A DNA stretch of 9,093 nucleotides. Origin: Prevotella sp. (GTDB lineage Bacteria; Bacteroidota; Bacteroidia; Bacteroidales; Bacteroidaceae). The translations under genes and the position numbers were made by a program. Under the pieces are notes generated by a model. The model did not search any database, was not told the origin of the DNA, and saw only the letters and a program-made list of their open reading frames with translations. The stretch covers positions 1 through 9,093 of the forward strand of contig JAJWLX010000095.1 in the NCBI GenBank assembly GCA_021636625.1, given 5' to 3'. Each line of letters starts with the position of its first letter. Positions within the stretch are counted from its first letter, which is position 1. Below are positions 1 to 6,252 of this stretch, piece by piece.

Positions 1-131
1 CCACTCAGATAGAGCCTTGGAGCATCATCATGAGTTTCGCCGTATGTACCTTTACTGGCGTGTTCTTCGGATGGTATCCAGCCAAGAAGGCAGCAAGACT
101 CGACCCTATCGAGGCAATCAGATACGAGTAA
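1..131 (+). CDS. ABC transporter permease, MacB/FtsX type (C-terminal end only)
   Basis: Only the last 42 codons are in the window (frame starting at base 3, stop TAA at 129-131); the gene begins to the left. The visible protein has a hydrophobic stretch (IIMSFAVCTFTGVFFGWYPA) followed by AKKAARLDPIEAIRYE. This is the classic end of MacB/FtsX-type permeases: the last transmembrane helix, then a cytoplasmic P-A-x-x-A-A-x-L-x-P-I-E-A-[IL]-[RK]-Y-E tail. Such permeases sit in the inner membrane and pair with an ATPase to drive periplasmic export or efflux processes rather than classical uptake. The substrate cannot be told from this fragment. The family call is safe; the subfamily is not. Confidence 0.85.
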   Translation, partial: TQIEPWSIIMSFAVCTFTGVFFGWYPAKKAARLDPIEAIRYE

Positions 132-162
132 ACTTCTCTAACTTCAGAATATATGAAGCAAT

Positions 163-198
163 CCGTGGGCAATCGAAGTGATTTGTCCACGGTTTTTT
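163..198 (+). terminator. Intrinsic terminator of the ABC permease gene
   Basis: CCGTGG (163-168) pairs with CCACGG (187-192). The stem extends inward through GCAATC against GATTTGT, with one wobble and one bulged T, and is followed by six T (193-198). It lies about 30 nt after the permease stop, so transcription of the permease probably ends here and the next gene needs its own promoter. Confidence 0.8.
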
Positions 199-243
199 GT
201 ATTCAGACAAAATATCTCGCTGAAAAACTTCACTATTCGGAAA

Positions 244-258
244 ATAATTTGTAACTTA
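244..258 (+). promoter_or_regulatory. Possible -7 box for the AAA-ATPase/nuclease gene
   Basis: ATAATTTG (244-251) resembles the Bacteroidota -7 box TAnnTTTG: the TTTG is kept but the first two bases are swapped. No convincing TTTG -33 element lies 19-21 nt upstream. A promoter is expected here because a terminator precedes it and the gene starts at 289. This would give a leader of about 30 nt. Weak call. Confidence 0.35.
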
Positions 259-288
259 GCGGCGTGAAACGTAAAAACAAGTGAGATT

Positions 289-1854
289 ATGGCAGAAATC
301 GTAAATAAATATCCTGTAGGAATACAGACTTTTGAGAAGATTCGTGAAGGCAATTATCTCTATGTAGATAAGACTAAATATATAGTAGATTTCCGAGAAA
401 AGCAGATGTCGTATATCTTTCTGAGTCGTCCTAGACGATTCGGCAAGTCGCTCTTTGCCTCTACGCTTCAGGCTTATTTCGAGGGCAGAAAGGAACTTTT
501 CGAAGGATTAGCCATCGCCGACTACGAGAAAGAATGGGTGAAGTATCCTGTGCTCCATTTCGACATGAGCGGTGCCAAGCATTTTGATGCAGAGCGTCTG
601 GAAGATTATCTCGACATGCAATTGAGCCCTTACGAAGATTTATACGGCAAGGACGAAAGAGAAAAATATCCTAACAACAGATTGGAAGGTATTGTAAAGC
701 GAGCTTATCAGCAAACTGGCAAAAAAGTGGTTGTCATCATCGATGAATACGATGCCCCTTTGCTTGATGTAGTTCACGAGAAAGACAATCTGAGCCACCT
801 CCGACTCATTATGCAGAATTTCTACAGTCCACTGAAGAAGCTCGACCCCTATCTGGAATTTACGTTCATCACAGGCATTACCAAGTTCTCACAGCTCAGC
901 ATCTTCAGCGAACTCAACAACCTCGACAACATCAGCATGCTCGACCAATATTCTGCCATCTGCGGTATCTGCAAGACAGAACTCACTACCGCAATGAAAC
1001 CGGATGTGGAAGGTTTGGGAAGAGCGCTCGGCCTGACATACGAACAATGCCTGGAAGAATTGCGACAGTATTACGACGGCTACCATTTCAGCGAACATGC
1101 AGAAGATGTTTTCAATCCGTTCAGCCTGATCAGGGCCATGAACAGTCAGAAGATAGATTCATACTGGTTTGGATCGGGAACACCAACCTATCTGATCAAA
1201 ACCCTGCAGAAACATCACGTCAATGTGATGGAGATAGAGAGAAAGGGAGCAAGCGTTGACGACTTCGATGTTTCGCCGGAGCAGGTAACCTCAGCCCTGC
1301 CATTACTCTATCAGAGCGGCTATCTTACCATCAAGAAATACAGTCCCTTCACCAAGAGTTACAGATTGGGCTACCCAAACCAGGAAGTCAAGATCGGAAT
1401 GCTCAAGAGTCTGGCACCCAACTATCTGTCACCCGTATCCATCGACAACAACGGACTGGTGAATGAATTTGTAGAAATGCTTTACGAAGATGATCTTGAG
1501 GGCGCCATGGTTCGGCTGAAGGCCTACCTTTCCAGCATCTCCAACCGACTGTCGAACAAGAACGAAAGAGATTTCCAGACGGTCTTCTATCTGATTTTCA
1601 ATCTGATGGGCGCTCTTATCAAGGTAGAAGAAGACAGTGCCATCGGTCGTGCAGACGCAGTATTGCAAATGCCTGCCGCTGTATATGTATTCGAACTGAA
1701 ATACGATGGTTCGGCAGAGGAAGCCATCAAACAGATAGACGACAAAGGCTATCTGATTCCTTATTCAGCCGAAGGCAAGCGACTGGTAAAAGTGGGAGTC
1801 AACTATGACAGCACCCAGCGAACCATCGGCGACTGGATTATCAAGGAAGAATAA
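289..1854 (+). CDS. AAA-ATPase-like / PD-(D/E)XK nuclease domain protein
   Basis: A 521-residue cytoplasmic protein of the AAA-ATPase_like plus PDDEXK_9 (DUF1703) architecture, a family present in many copies in gut Bacteroidota and of unknown cellular role. The N-terminal part has the family opening (KYPVGIQTFEKIREGNYLYVDKT). Its deviant P-loop SRPRRFGKS (residues 46-54) keeps GKS but lacks the first Gly, as is normal for the family. The Walker B is VVVIIDEYDAP (147-157), followed by the conserved block FITGITKFSQLSIFSELNN (193-211). The C-terminal nuclease domain looks intact: ER (426-427), GRAD with D456, the E469-L-K471 core and Q482. Length matches full-size members. The ATG at 289 is the only start that keeps the conserved N-terminus; it has no clear ribosome site. 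Proposed roles include mobile-element or defence functions, but none is shown here. The domain call is firm; function is open. Confidence 0.92.
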   Translation: MAEIVNKYPVGIQTFEKIREGNYLYVDKTKYIVDFREKQMSYIFLSRPRRFGKSLFASTLQAYFEGRKELFEGLAIADYEKEWVKYPVLHFDMSGAKHFDAERLEDYLDMQLSPYEDLYGKDEREKYPNNRLEGIVKRAYQQTGKKVVVIIDEYDAPLLDVVHEKDNLSHLRLIMQNFYSPLKKLDPYLEFTFITGITKFSQLSIFSELNNLDNISMLDQYSAICGICKTELTTAMKPDVEGLGRALGLTYEQCLEELRQYYDGYHFSEHAEDVFNPFSLIRAMNSQKIDSYWFGSGTPTYLIKTLQKHHVNVMEIERKGASVDDFDVSPEQVTSALPLLYQSGYLTIKKYSPFTKSYRLGYPNQEVKIGMLKSLAPNYLSPVSIDNNGLVNEFVEMLYEDDLEGAMVRLKAYLSSISNRLSNKNERDFQTVFYLIFNLMGALIKVEEDSAIGRADAVLQMPAAVYVFELKYDGSAEEAIKQIDDKGYLIPYSAEGKRLVKVGVNYDSTQRTIGDWIIKEE

Positions 1855-1915
1855 GTTAGTTTTTTAGAAAAGAAAGAAAAAGATATTTTTTCAAAAAAGA
1901 TAGAAAAAAAGAAAA

Positions 1916-2704
1916 ATGAATACAGAAATATTATCAGCAGATAAAGACCCGATGGGCGCAGCCATTCTCGACTTCCAGAAGCAGGGGAAGGCGGCCCGAC
2001 TGAGAGTGCTCTCTTCGATGTTCGAGGAAGACGAAATGCCAGTAACCCATCTCTTCAGAAGCGTCCCGGAAATGCCGGTGCTGGAGCAGAAAGCCCTGCA
2101 GCTAGCCAAGGGACGGGTGCTGGATATCGGAGCCGGAAGCGGTTGCCATACGCTCGCCCTGCAAGAGAAGGGCTTTACAGTGAAGGCGATAGATATTTCG
2201 CCTTTAAGTTGCGAAGCAATGAAGTTGAGAGGAGTGAAGGATGCGGAATGCATCAATCTCTTCGATCCGCATCTGAGCAGCGGAAATCATTCTGAAGTGA
2301 ATCAGGAGAATCATTCCAGAGAAAACCAGGAGCAGTTTGAAGGCGGTTTCGATACGATTCTCCTTCTGATGAACGGAACGGGAATTGCCGGGAAGATAGA
2401 ACATCTCCCTGCCCTCTTCCAGCGCCTGAAGGCGTTGCTGAATCCGGGCGGTCAGATTCTCATCGATTCCTCCGACCTGAAATACATCTATGAGAATGAG
2501 GATGGCAGCTTCGACATCAATCTGAATGGAGCCTATTACGGAGAAGTAGATTATCAGATGATTTACAAGGATGTAAAGGGCGACCGCTTCGATTGGCTCT
2601 ACGTGGATTTCCCATTACTGAAATCCATCGCCGAGACCTGCGGTCTGCATGGTGAACTCGTGGCAGAAGGCGATCACTACGACTATCTGGCTAGGATTTT
2701 CTAA
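1916..2704 (+). CDS. Class I SAM-dependent methyltransferase
   Basis: A 262-residue cytosolic protein. The SAM-binding motif I is VLDIGAGSGCH (residues 68-78), and the acidic ribose-binding residue is D93 in AIDIS. FDTILLLMNG (145-154) is the strand-4 region, and LKALLNPGGQILIDSSD (171-187) is the post-motif typical of class I Rossmann methyltransferases. There is no DPPY/NPPY DNA- or protein-amide motif, so a small-molecule or other substrate is more likely than DNA. Residues 124-139 are a duplicated hydrophilic stretch (NHSEVNQE/NHSRENQE) lying between strand 3 and strand 4. The gene begins 61 nt after the ATPase/nuclease on the same strand with no terminator between, so co-transcription is possible. 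The gap is A-rich and purine-rich with no good ribosome site. The substrate is unknown. Confidence 0.88.
   Translation: MNTEILSADKDPMGAAILDFQKQGKAARLRVLSSMFEEDEMPVTHLFRSVPEMPVLEQKALQLAKGRVLDIGAGSGCHTLALQEKGFTVKAIDISPLSCEAMKLRGVKDAECINLFDPHLSSGNHSEVNQENHSRENQEQFEGGFDTILLLMNGTGIAGKIEHLPALFQRLKALLNPGGQILIDSSDLKYIYENEDGSFDINLNGAYYGEVDYQMIYKDVKGDRFDWLYVDFPLLKSIAETCGLHGELVAEGDHYDYLARIF
2285..2332 (+). repeat. In-frame 24-bp imperfect tandem duplication
   Basis: Two adjacent 24-nt units (2285-2308 and 2309-2332) are identical at 18 of 24 positions; both begin AATCATTC and end CAGGAG. They encode the octapeptides NHSEVNQE and NHSRENQE inside the methyltransferase. The duplication keeps the frame and lies in a hydrophilic loop, so it probably leaves the fold undisturbed. 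Confidence 0.75.
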
Positions 2705-2706
2705 GA

Positions 2707-2789
2707 AAGGAGTTAAAGGAGTTAAGACAATAGTTATTTGGCGTAGTTTTTAAACTACAAAACATACGTCTTAACTCCTTTAACTCCTT
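2707..2789. repeat. 22-bp perfect inverted repeat with nested hairpin; likely bidirectional terminator
   Basis: The left arm 2707-2728 and right arm 2768-2789 are perfect reverse complements over 22 bp. Each arm is itself a tandem direct repeat of the unit GGAGTTAA(A). Between the arms is a second perfect hairpin, GTAGTTT (2743-2749) with AAACTAC (2752-2758). The element fills the space between two convergent genes, beginning 2 nt after the methyltransferase stop and ending 17 nt before the stop of the next gene. T-rich sequence follows on both sides, fitting a terminator that works in both directions. The internal tandem structure is unusual for a simple terminator and suggests a dispersed repeat family. 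Confidence 0.8.
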
Positions 2790-2806
2790 AACATTATTTT
2801 CCAAGA

Positions 2807-3328
2807 TTACTTCTTCTTGGTAGATTTGTTCTTATCGGATTTAGCATCGTTCTTATCCTTCTTGTCCTTCTTCTTGAACAGATTCTTCACCGAATCAATG
2901 CCTTTATTGAGCACGCCTGCCTTCTGCAAGCCTACCATACCTTCTTCCTCGAAAGCATGCTGCTCTCGCTCTGTACCCATAGCCATCGGAGAACACAACT
3001 TTGCGCCTTTTCCGTAAGATACGCTGAAAGTCATACGGCCGTCCTTCAACTTGCCTACCTTGCCACGTCCGCCAAAGGAACCATCGCTATTATACCAGTC
3101 GAAGGTAGTAACATCGCCAACGGTCTTGACATTCTTCATATCTCCGCAGTCAGAATATTCACCGCCATCGCAGTCAGGAAGGAACTTCTTGTTCTTGAGG
3201 TCGATGATATAGCTACCACCCACACCCTTCTTGGTCTGAACATCATAAATACCATAAACAAAATTCTTCTGAGCTGAAATGCCGAGCGACATCATCAGGC
3301 AACAGATAATCATCAGGATCTTTTTCAT
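2807..3328 (-). CDS. Small secreted protein with lysine-rich C-terminus, family unknown
   Basis: A 173-residue protein from the ATG at 3328. A GTG three codons upstream (3337) is also in frame, but the ATG start gives a clean signal peptide: MKK, then a hydrophobic core LMIICCLMMSLG and a probable cut after ISA (residue 19). The mature part is short, Gly/Asp/Lys-rich and probably beta-structured. It has Cys53 and Cys61 eight residues apart (LPDCDGGEYSDCGDM), which could form a disulfide, and a third Cys at 112. The last 22 residues (152-173) contain 12 lysines mixed with Asp, Asn and Ser, giving a strongly basic tail that could bind nucleic acid, lipid headgroups or polyanions. I do not recognise the family. 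It has its own consensus promoter and a long leader, and is convergent with the methyltransferase. Export to the periplasm or beyond is inferred from the signal peptide. Confidence 0.8.
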   Translation of the reverse strand: MKKILMIICCLMMSLGISAQKNFVYGIYDVQTKKGVGGSYIIDLKNKKFLPDCDGGEYSDCGDMKNVKTVGDVTTFDWYNSDGSFGGRGKVGKLKDGRMTFSVSYGKGAKLCSPMAMGTEREQHAFEEEGMVGLQKAGVLNKGIDSVKNLFKKKDKKDKNDAKSDKNKSTKKK

Positions 3329-3360
3329 ATCATTCACTATTAAATTAATAAATTCGTTAT

Positions 3361-3497
3361 TTCAAGTTTCGCTAGTGAGCTCCACACGCCCTGGGCTAGG
3401 AGCTTCTGCCCTTTACCTTTCCCTTCGGCCGGTGACCATTGGTTCAGGGCGTACTGCTTCTAGAAGCAAGCTAAATAGCTATGTCCGAACGCTTTCT
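3361..3497 (-). other. Structured 5' leader or small RNA upstream of the secreted-protein gene
   Basis: Transcription from the promoter at 3503-3534 should start near 3497, leaving about 170 nt before the ATG at 3328. This non-coding stretch contains several possible hairpins. AGCTA/TAGCT has a two-base loop (3469-3480). A 14-bp perfect palindrome lies at 3455-3468. ACGCCCTG pairs with CAGGGCGT across about 50 nt (arms about 3445-3452 and 3385-3392). Inside that, GGGC pairs with GCCC around the GAAGCTCC segment. It is more GC-rich than the flanking spacer. There is no T-run after it, so a cis-acting leader is more likely than a free terminated RNA. It does not match tmRNA, RNase P, SRP RNA or a riboswitch that I recognise. 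Confidence 0.5.
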
Positions 3498-3502
3498 GAG
3501 AG

Positions 3503-3534
3503 CAAAAGTAACATTTTTCTCTGTAATATCCAAA
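3503..3534 (-). promoter_or_regulatory. Consensus Bacteroidota promoter for the leader and secreted-protein gene
   Basis: Read on the minus strand, TTTG (3531-3534) is followed after exactly 20 nt by TACTTTTG (3503-3510). This is a full match to the Bacteroidota housekeeping sigma consensus TTTG-N19-21-TAnnTTTG. The start of transcription is expected near 3497. It is the best promoter in the window. Confidence 0.8.
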
Positions 3535-3555
3535 CTTTTCGAAACTTTTTTACCA

Positions 3556-3583
3556 GAAAAAATAATAGTGTGCGATAACACAC
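3556..3583 (-). terminator. Probable terminator of the MgtC-family gene
   Basis: On the minus strand, immediately after the MgtC stop, GTGTG and CACAC (3579-3583 and 3568-3572) form a 5-bp hairpin with a six-base loop, followed by TATTATTTTTT. The stem is short, but the T-rich tail and the position directly behind the stop support it. It separates this gene from the promoter that follows. Confidence 0.55.
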
Positions 3584-3584
3584 C

Positions 3585-4238
3585 CTATTTTATCGCCGAA
3601 ATCGTGACATCCGAGAAATCGTTCATCAGGTCAAGAATCTCCAGGGTATGGAAATCCTTCTTCGCCTTCACTTCGATATTCGCCTCCAGGAATTCCTCCT
3701 TCGAGAAGCGGCGCTCTTTCAGTTCGTAGGAATGCACCTCCATTCCCTTCTGCTTGATTTGACTGATGAATTCCTTCACGCTCTCACGAGACGGAGCTGA
3801 GAAATTCAGTTCGACGGTAGTGGTTCCCAATGGCGGAATCCAATAGTTCAGCACCTCCAGTCCCAGCAGCACCATCACCGTGGTAAGAGCCGCCGCAACA
3901 TACATACCGGTTCCGCACGCCAATCCGATGGCCGCCGTTACCCACAAGCCAGCCGCCGTAGTCAATCCTCTCACCACATTCTTCTGGAAAATGATGGTAC
4001 CGGCGCCCAGGAATCCGATGCCCGAAACCACCTGTGCCGCCACACGCGAGGAATCCTTCAGATCCACTCCGAATCCAAACTGCGAAACCACACAGAACAG
4101 CGCACTACCCAATGCCACCAGGAAGTGGGTGCGGAAACCAGCCTCCTTGGCACGGTATTCACGCTCTATTCCTATCGCTCCACCCAGAACCAGCGCAAGC
4201 GAGAGGCGGATGGTAAGGTCTATATAGGTTGCATCCAT
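3585..4238 (-). CDS. MgtC/SapB family membrane protein
   Basis: A 217-residue inner-membrane protein. The N-terminal 130 residues hold four to five hydrophobic segments (about 7-25, 37-56, 66-84, 93-110 and 112-130) with the hallmark motifs RLSLALVLGGAIGIERE (11-27), KEAGFRTHFLVALGSALF (31-48), VVSGIGFLGAGTI (70-82) and VRGLTTAAGLWVTAAIG (89-105). The conserved Arg, Glu and Asp residues between helices are present. The C-terminal part (about 139-217) is a soluble domain of the ACT-like kind found in longer MgtC members. Relatives are linked to survival in low magnesium and, in some pathogens, to inhibition of the F-type ATP synthase; many family members outside pathogens have no tested role. 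The ATG at 4238 is preceded by AAAGGA about 9 nt upstream, a rather good ribosome site for this group. It is divergent from ettA. Confidence 0.92.
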   Translation of the reverse strand: MDATYIDLTIRLSLALVLGGAIGIEREYRAKEAGFRTHFLVALGSALFCVVSQFGFGVDLKDSSRVAAQVVSGIGFLGAGTIIFQKNVVRGLTTAAGLWVTAAIGLACGTGMYVAAALTTVMVLLGLEVLNYWIPPLGTTTVELNFSAPSRESVKEFISQIKQKGMEVHSYELKERRFSKEEFLEANIEVKAKKDFHTLEILDLMNDFSDVTISAIK

Positions 4239-4283
4239 ATCATTGTCCTTTCTTTAATTAATCAACAAAAAATCATTTAATTG

Positions 4284-4291
4284 CAAATATA
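4284..4291 (-). promoter_or_regulatory. -7 box for the MgtC-family gene
   Basis: On the minus strand this reads TATATTTG, a match to TAnnTTTG. No TTTG is present 19-21 nt upstream. Transcription would begin near 4278, giving a leader of about 40 nt to the ATG at 4238. Confidence 0.6.
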
Positions 4292-4335
4292 CAACTTTTC
4301 TTGGAAAGAAAGGCGAGAATTTCAAAAAAATAATG

Positions 4336-4343
4336 TATCTTTG
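4336..4343 (+). promoter_or_regulatory. -7 box for ettA
   Basis: TATCTTTG matches TAnnTTTG; the -33 region lacks TTTG. Transcription would start near 4349, giving a leader of about 62 nt that includes a small TGCC/GGCA hairpin and an A/T-rich stretch before the ATG. It lies about 45 nt from the opposing -7 box of the MgtC gene. Confidence 0.6.
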
Positions 4344-4411
4344 CAACTGTTAGTGCCAATTTCGGCAATTTACTCAATTTATTCACAAATACACATTATT
4401 TAATAATATAT

Positions 4412-6109
4412 ATGGCAACAGTTGACGACAAGAAGATCATCTTCTCAATGGTGGGCGTATCTAAGATTATCCCACAAAACCAGAAACAGATTCTGAAGAA
4501 CATCTACCTATCGTTCTTCTACGGAGCAAAAATCGGTATCATCGGTTTGAACGGTGCCGGTAAATCTACGTTGATGAAAATCATCGCAGGACTTGAGCAA
4601 CCTACCCAGGGTGAGGTGGTTTGGAGCCCAGGCTACTCTGTGGGCTACTTGCCTCAGGATCCTCCGCTCGACGAGAACAAGACCGTGAAGGAAAACGTGA
4701 TGGAGGGTGTGCAGAAAATCTATGATGCACTCGCTGAATACGAGGACATCAACAATAAGTTCGGTCTCGAAGAATATTACGGAGACCCTGATAAGATGGA
4801 CAAGCTGATGCAGCGCCAGGCTGAGGTGCAGGATATCATTGATGCTACCGATGCCTGGAATATCGACTCCAAGCTGGAGCGTGCGATGGCTGCCCTGCAC
4901 TGTCCTCCTGGCGATTGGCCAGTTACCAATCTCTCGGGTGGTGAGCGCCGCCGTGTGGCTCTCTGCCGCCTGCTCTTGCAGAAGCCGGATGTACTCCTGC
5001 TAGATGAGCCTACCAACCACCTGGATGCTGAGAGCATCGACTGGCTGGAGCAGCACCTGCAGCAGTATGAGGGTACCGTAATCGCCGTAACCCACGACCG
5101 CTACTTCCTTGATGATGTGAGCGAGTGGATTCTGGAGTTGGACCGTGGCGAAGGTATTCCATGGAAGGGCAACTACTCTTCATGGCTCGACCAGAAGACC
5201 AAGCGAATGATTCAGGAGGAGAAGACTGCCTCTAAGCGCCGCAAGACATTGGAGCGCGAGTTGGAATGGGTTCGCATGGCACCTAAGGCACGCCAGGCTA
5301 AGGGTAAGGCTCGTCTGAACTCTTACGAGCAGATGCTCAACCAGGAGCAGAAGGAGCGCGAGGAGAAGCTGGAAATCTTCATCCCTAACGGTCCTCGTCT
5401 GGGTAACAAGGTGATCGAGGCTCAGCATGTAAAGAAGGCGTTCGGCGAGAAGGTTCTCTTCAACGACCTCAACTTCATGCTTCCTCCTAACGGCATCGTA
5501 GGTGTGATTGGTCCTAACGGAGCCGGCAAGACTACCCTCTTCCGCCTCATCATGGGCTTGGAGCAGGCTGATGGCGGTACATTCGAGGTGGGTGAGACCG
5601 TGAAGCTGGCTTATGTTGACCAGCAGCACAAGGACATCGACCCTCAGAAGACTGTTTACGAGGTAATTTCTCAGGGCAACGAAACCTTGCGTCTGGGTGG
5701 CAGAGATGTGAATGCACGTGCTTACATCAGCCGCTTCAACTTCTCGGGAACCGACCAGAGCAAGCTCTGCAGTGTTCTCTCGGGTGGTGAGCGTAACCGT
5801 CTACAGTTGGCCTTGGCATTGAAGCAGGAGGGCAACGTATTGCTCCTCGATGAGCCAACCAACGATATCGACGTGAACACGCTGCGTGCCTTGGAGGAAG
5901 GTTTGGAAGCATTTGCCGGTTGTGCGGTGGTAATCAGCCACGACCGCTGGTTCCTCGACCGAATCTGTACCCACATCCTTGCCTTCGAGGGCAATGGTGA
6001 GGTCTTCTTCTTCGAGGGCAGCTATTCTGAGTATGAAATCAACAAGGCGCGCCGTCTGGGCGATACAGAGATCAAGAAGGGTCGCTATCGCAAGTTGATG
6101 GAGGAATAA
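4412..6109 (+). CDS. ettA: Energy-dependent translational throttle protein EttA (ABC-F)
   Basis: A 565-residue cytosolic ABC-F ATPase with no membrane segments, close in length to Escherichia coli EttA. Domain 1: Walker A GLNGAGKST (45-53), signature LSGGERRR (174-181), Walker B LLLDEPTNHLD (195-205). The arm insertion lies at about 95-145. The linker, or P-site tRNA interaction motif, is at about 250-325, rich in Arg, Lys and Glu and containing ARQAKGKARLNSYEQML. Domain 2: GPNGAGKTT (367-375), LSGGERNR (456-463), LLLDEPTNDID (477-487). Both ATP sites look complete, including the catalytic Glu after each Walker B and the switch His (THDR and SHDR). The opening SMVGVSKIIPQNQKQILKNI and WKGNYSSWLDQK are characteristic of EttA among ABC-F proteins. 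In E. coli it binds the ribosomal E site and gates entry into elongation according to the ATP/ADP ratio. Monocistronic: own -7 box, strong terminator. Confidence 0.95.
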   Translation: MATVDDKKIIFSMVGVSKIIPQNQKQILKNIYLSFFYGAKIGIIGLNGAGKSTLMKIIAGLEQPTQGEVVWSPGYSVGYLPQDPPLDENKTVKENVMEGVQKIYDALAEYEDINNKFGLEEYYGDPDKMDKLMQRQAEVQDIIDATDAWNIDSKLERAMAALHCPPGDWPVTNLSGGERRRVALCRLLLQKPDVLLLDEPTNHLDAESIDWLEQHLQQYEGTVIAVTHDRYFLDDVSEWILELDRGEGIPWKGNYSSWLDQKTKRMIQEEKTASKRRKTLERELEWVRMAPKARQAKGKARLNSYEQMLNQEQKEREEKLEIFIPNGPRLGNKVIEAQHVKKAFGEKVLFNDLNFMLPPNGIVGVIGPNGAGKTTLFRLIMGLEQADGGTFEVGETVKLAYVDQQHKDIDPQKTVYEVISQGNETLRLGGRDVNARAYISRFNFSGTDQSKLCSVLSGGERNRLQLALALKQEGNVLLLDEPTNDIDVNTLRALEEGLEAFAGCAVVISHDRWFLDRICTHILAFEGNGEVFFFEGSYSEYEINKARRLGDTEIKKGRYRKLMEE

Positions 6110-6134
6110 AGCTTCGAAAAAAAAGAAGGACTTG

Positions 6135-6157
6135 GAAACGATAAGAATAATCGTTTC
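6135..6157 (+). other. Hairpin after ettA
   Basis: GAAACGAT (6135-6142) pairs perfectly with ATCGTTTC (6150-6157) around a 7-nt loop. It is followed by A-rich, not T-rich, sequence, so it is not a terminator on its own. It could protect the ettA messenger 3' end or pause polymerase ahead of the true terminator. Confidence 0.5.
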
Positions 6158-6175
6158 GGAAACAATAAAAAACAA

Positions 6176-6217
6176 AAGAGAGGGTGTGTCATAAGTACAA
6201 GACGCACCCTCTTTTTT
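6176..6217 (+). terminator. Strong intrinsic terminator of ettA
   Basis: GAGGGTGTGTC (6180-6190) pairs with GACGCACCCTC (6201-6211) with one wobble over 11 bp. The loop is ten bases and six T follow. The preceding run of A can extend the stem into the T tract, so it may also work on the other strand. Confidence 0.9.
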
Positions 6218-6252
6218 GTTTCAAAGAGTACAATTATCCCAAACTACTCAGC

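Noticed and set aside
289..2704. Restriction-modification system made of the nuclease and methyltransferase
   Set aside because: The methyltransferase lacks the DPPY/NPPY or cytosine-methylase motifs and no specificity domain is visible; the nuclease belongs to the AAA-ATPase_like/PDDEXK_9 family, not to a restriction enzyme family.
2707..2789. CRISPR-like repeats
   Set aside because: There are only two inverted arms with short tandem units and no spacers of regular length; cas genes are absent.
2807..3328. DUF2147 family assignment for the small secreted protein
   Set aside because: Size and export fit loosely, but the characteristic DUF2147 sequence blocks are not visible.
3361..3497. 6S RNA, tmRNA, RNase P or SRP RNA
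   Set aside because: None of the conserved sequence blocks of tmRNA, RNase P or SRP RNA is present. A rod-like 6S shape can be drawn only with many bulges, so I do not claim it.
3279..3578. Plus-strand open frame of 99 codons across the leader region
   Set aside because: It overlaps a better-supported promoter and leader on the other strand, and the translation is low in typical protein character (many Ser/Arg/Leu) with no family resemblance.
3880..4227. Plus-strand open frame opposite the MgtC-family gene
   Set aside because: It is a mirror of a strongly conserved membrane protein; the translation (Pro/Ala/Arg/Thr-rich) has no recognisable motif.
4508..6175. Several minus-strand open frames opposite ettA
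   Set aside because: All lie within the ettA coding region, whose motifs are unmistakable. They reflect codon bias on the other strand.
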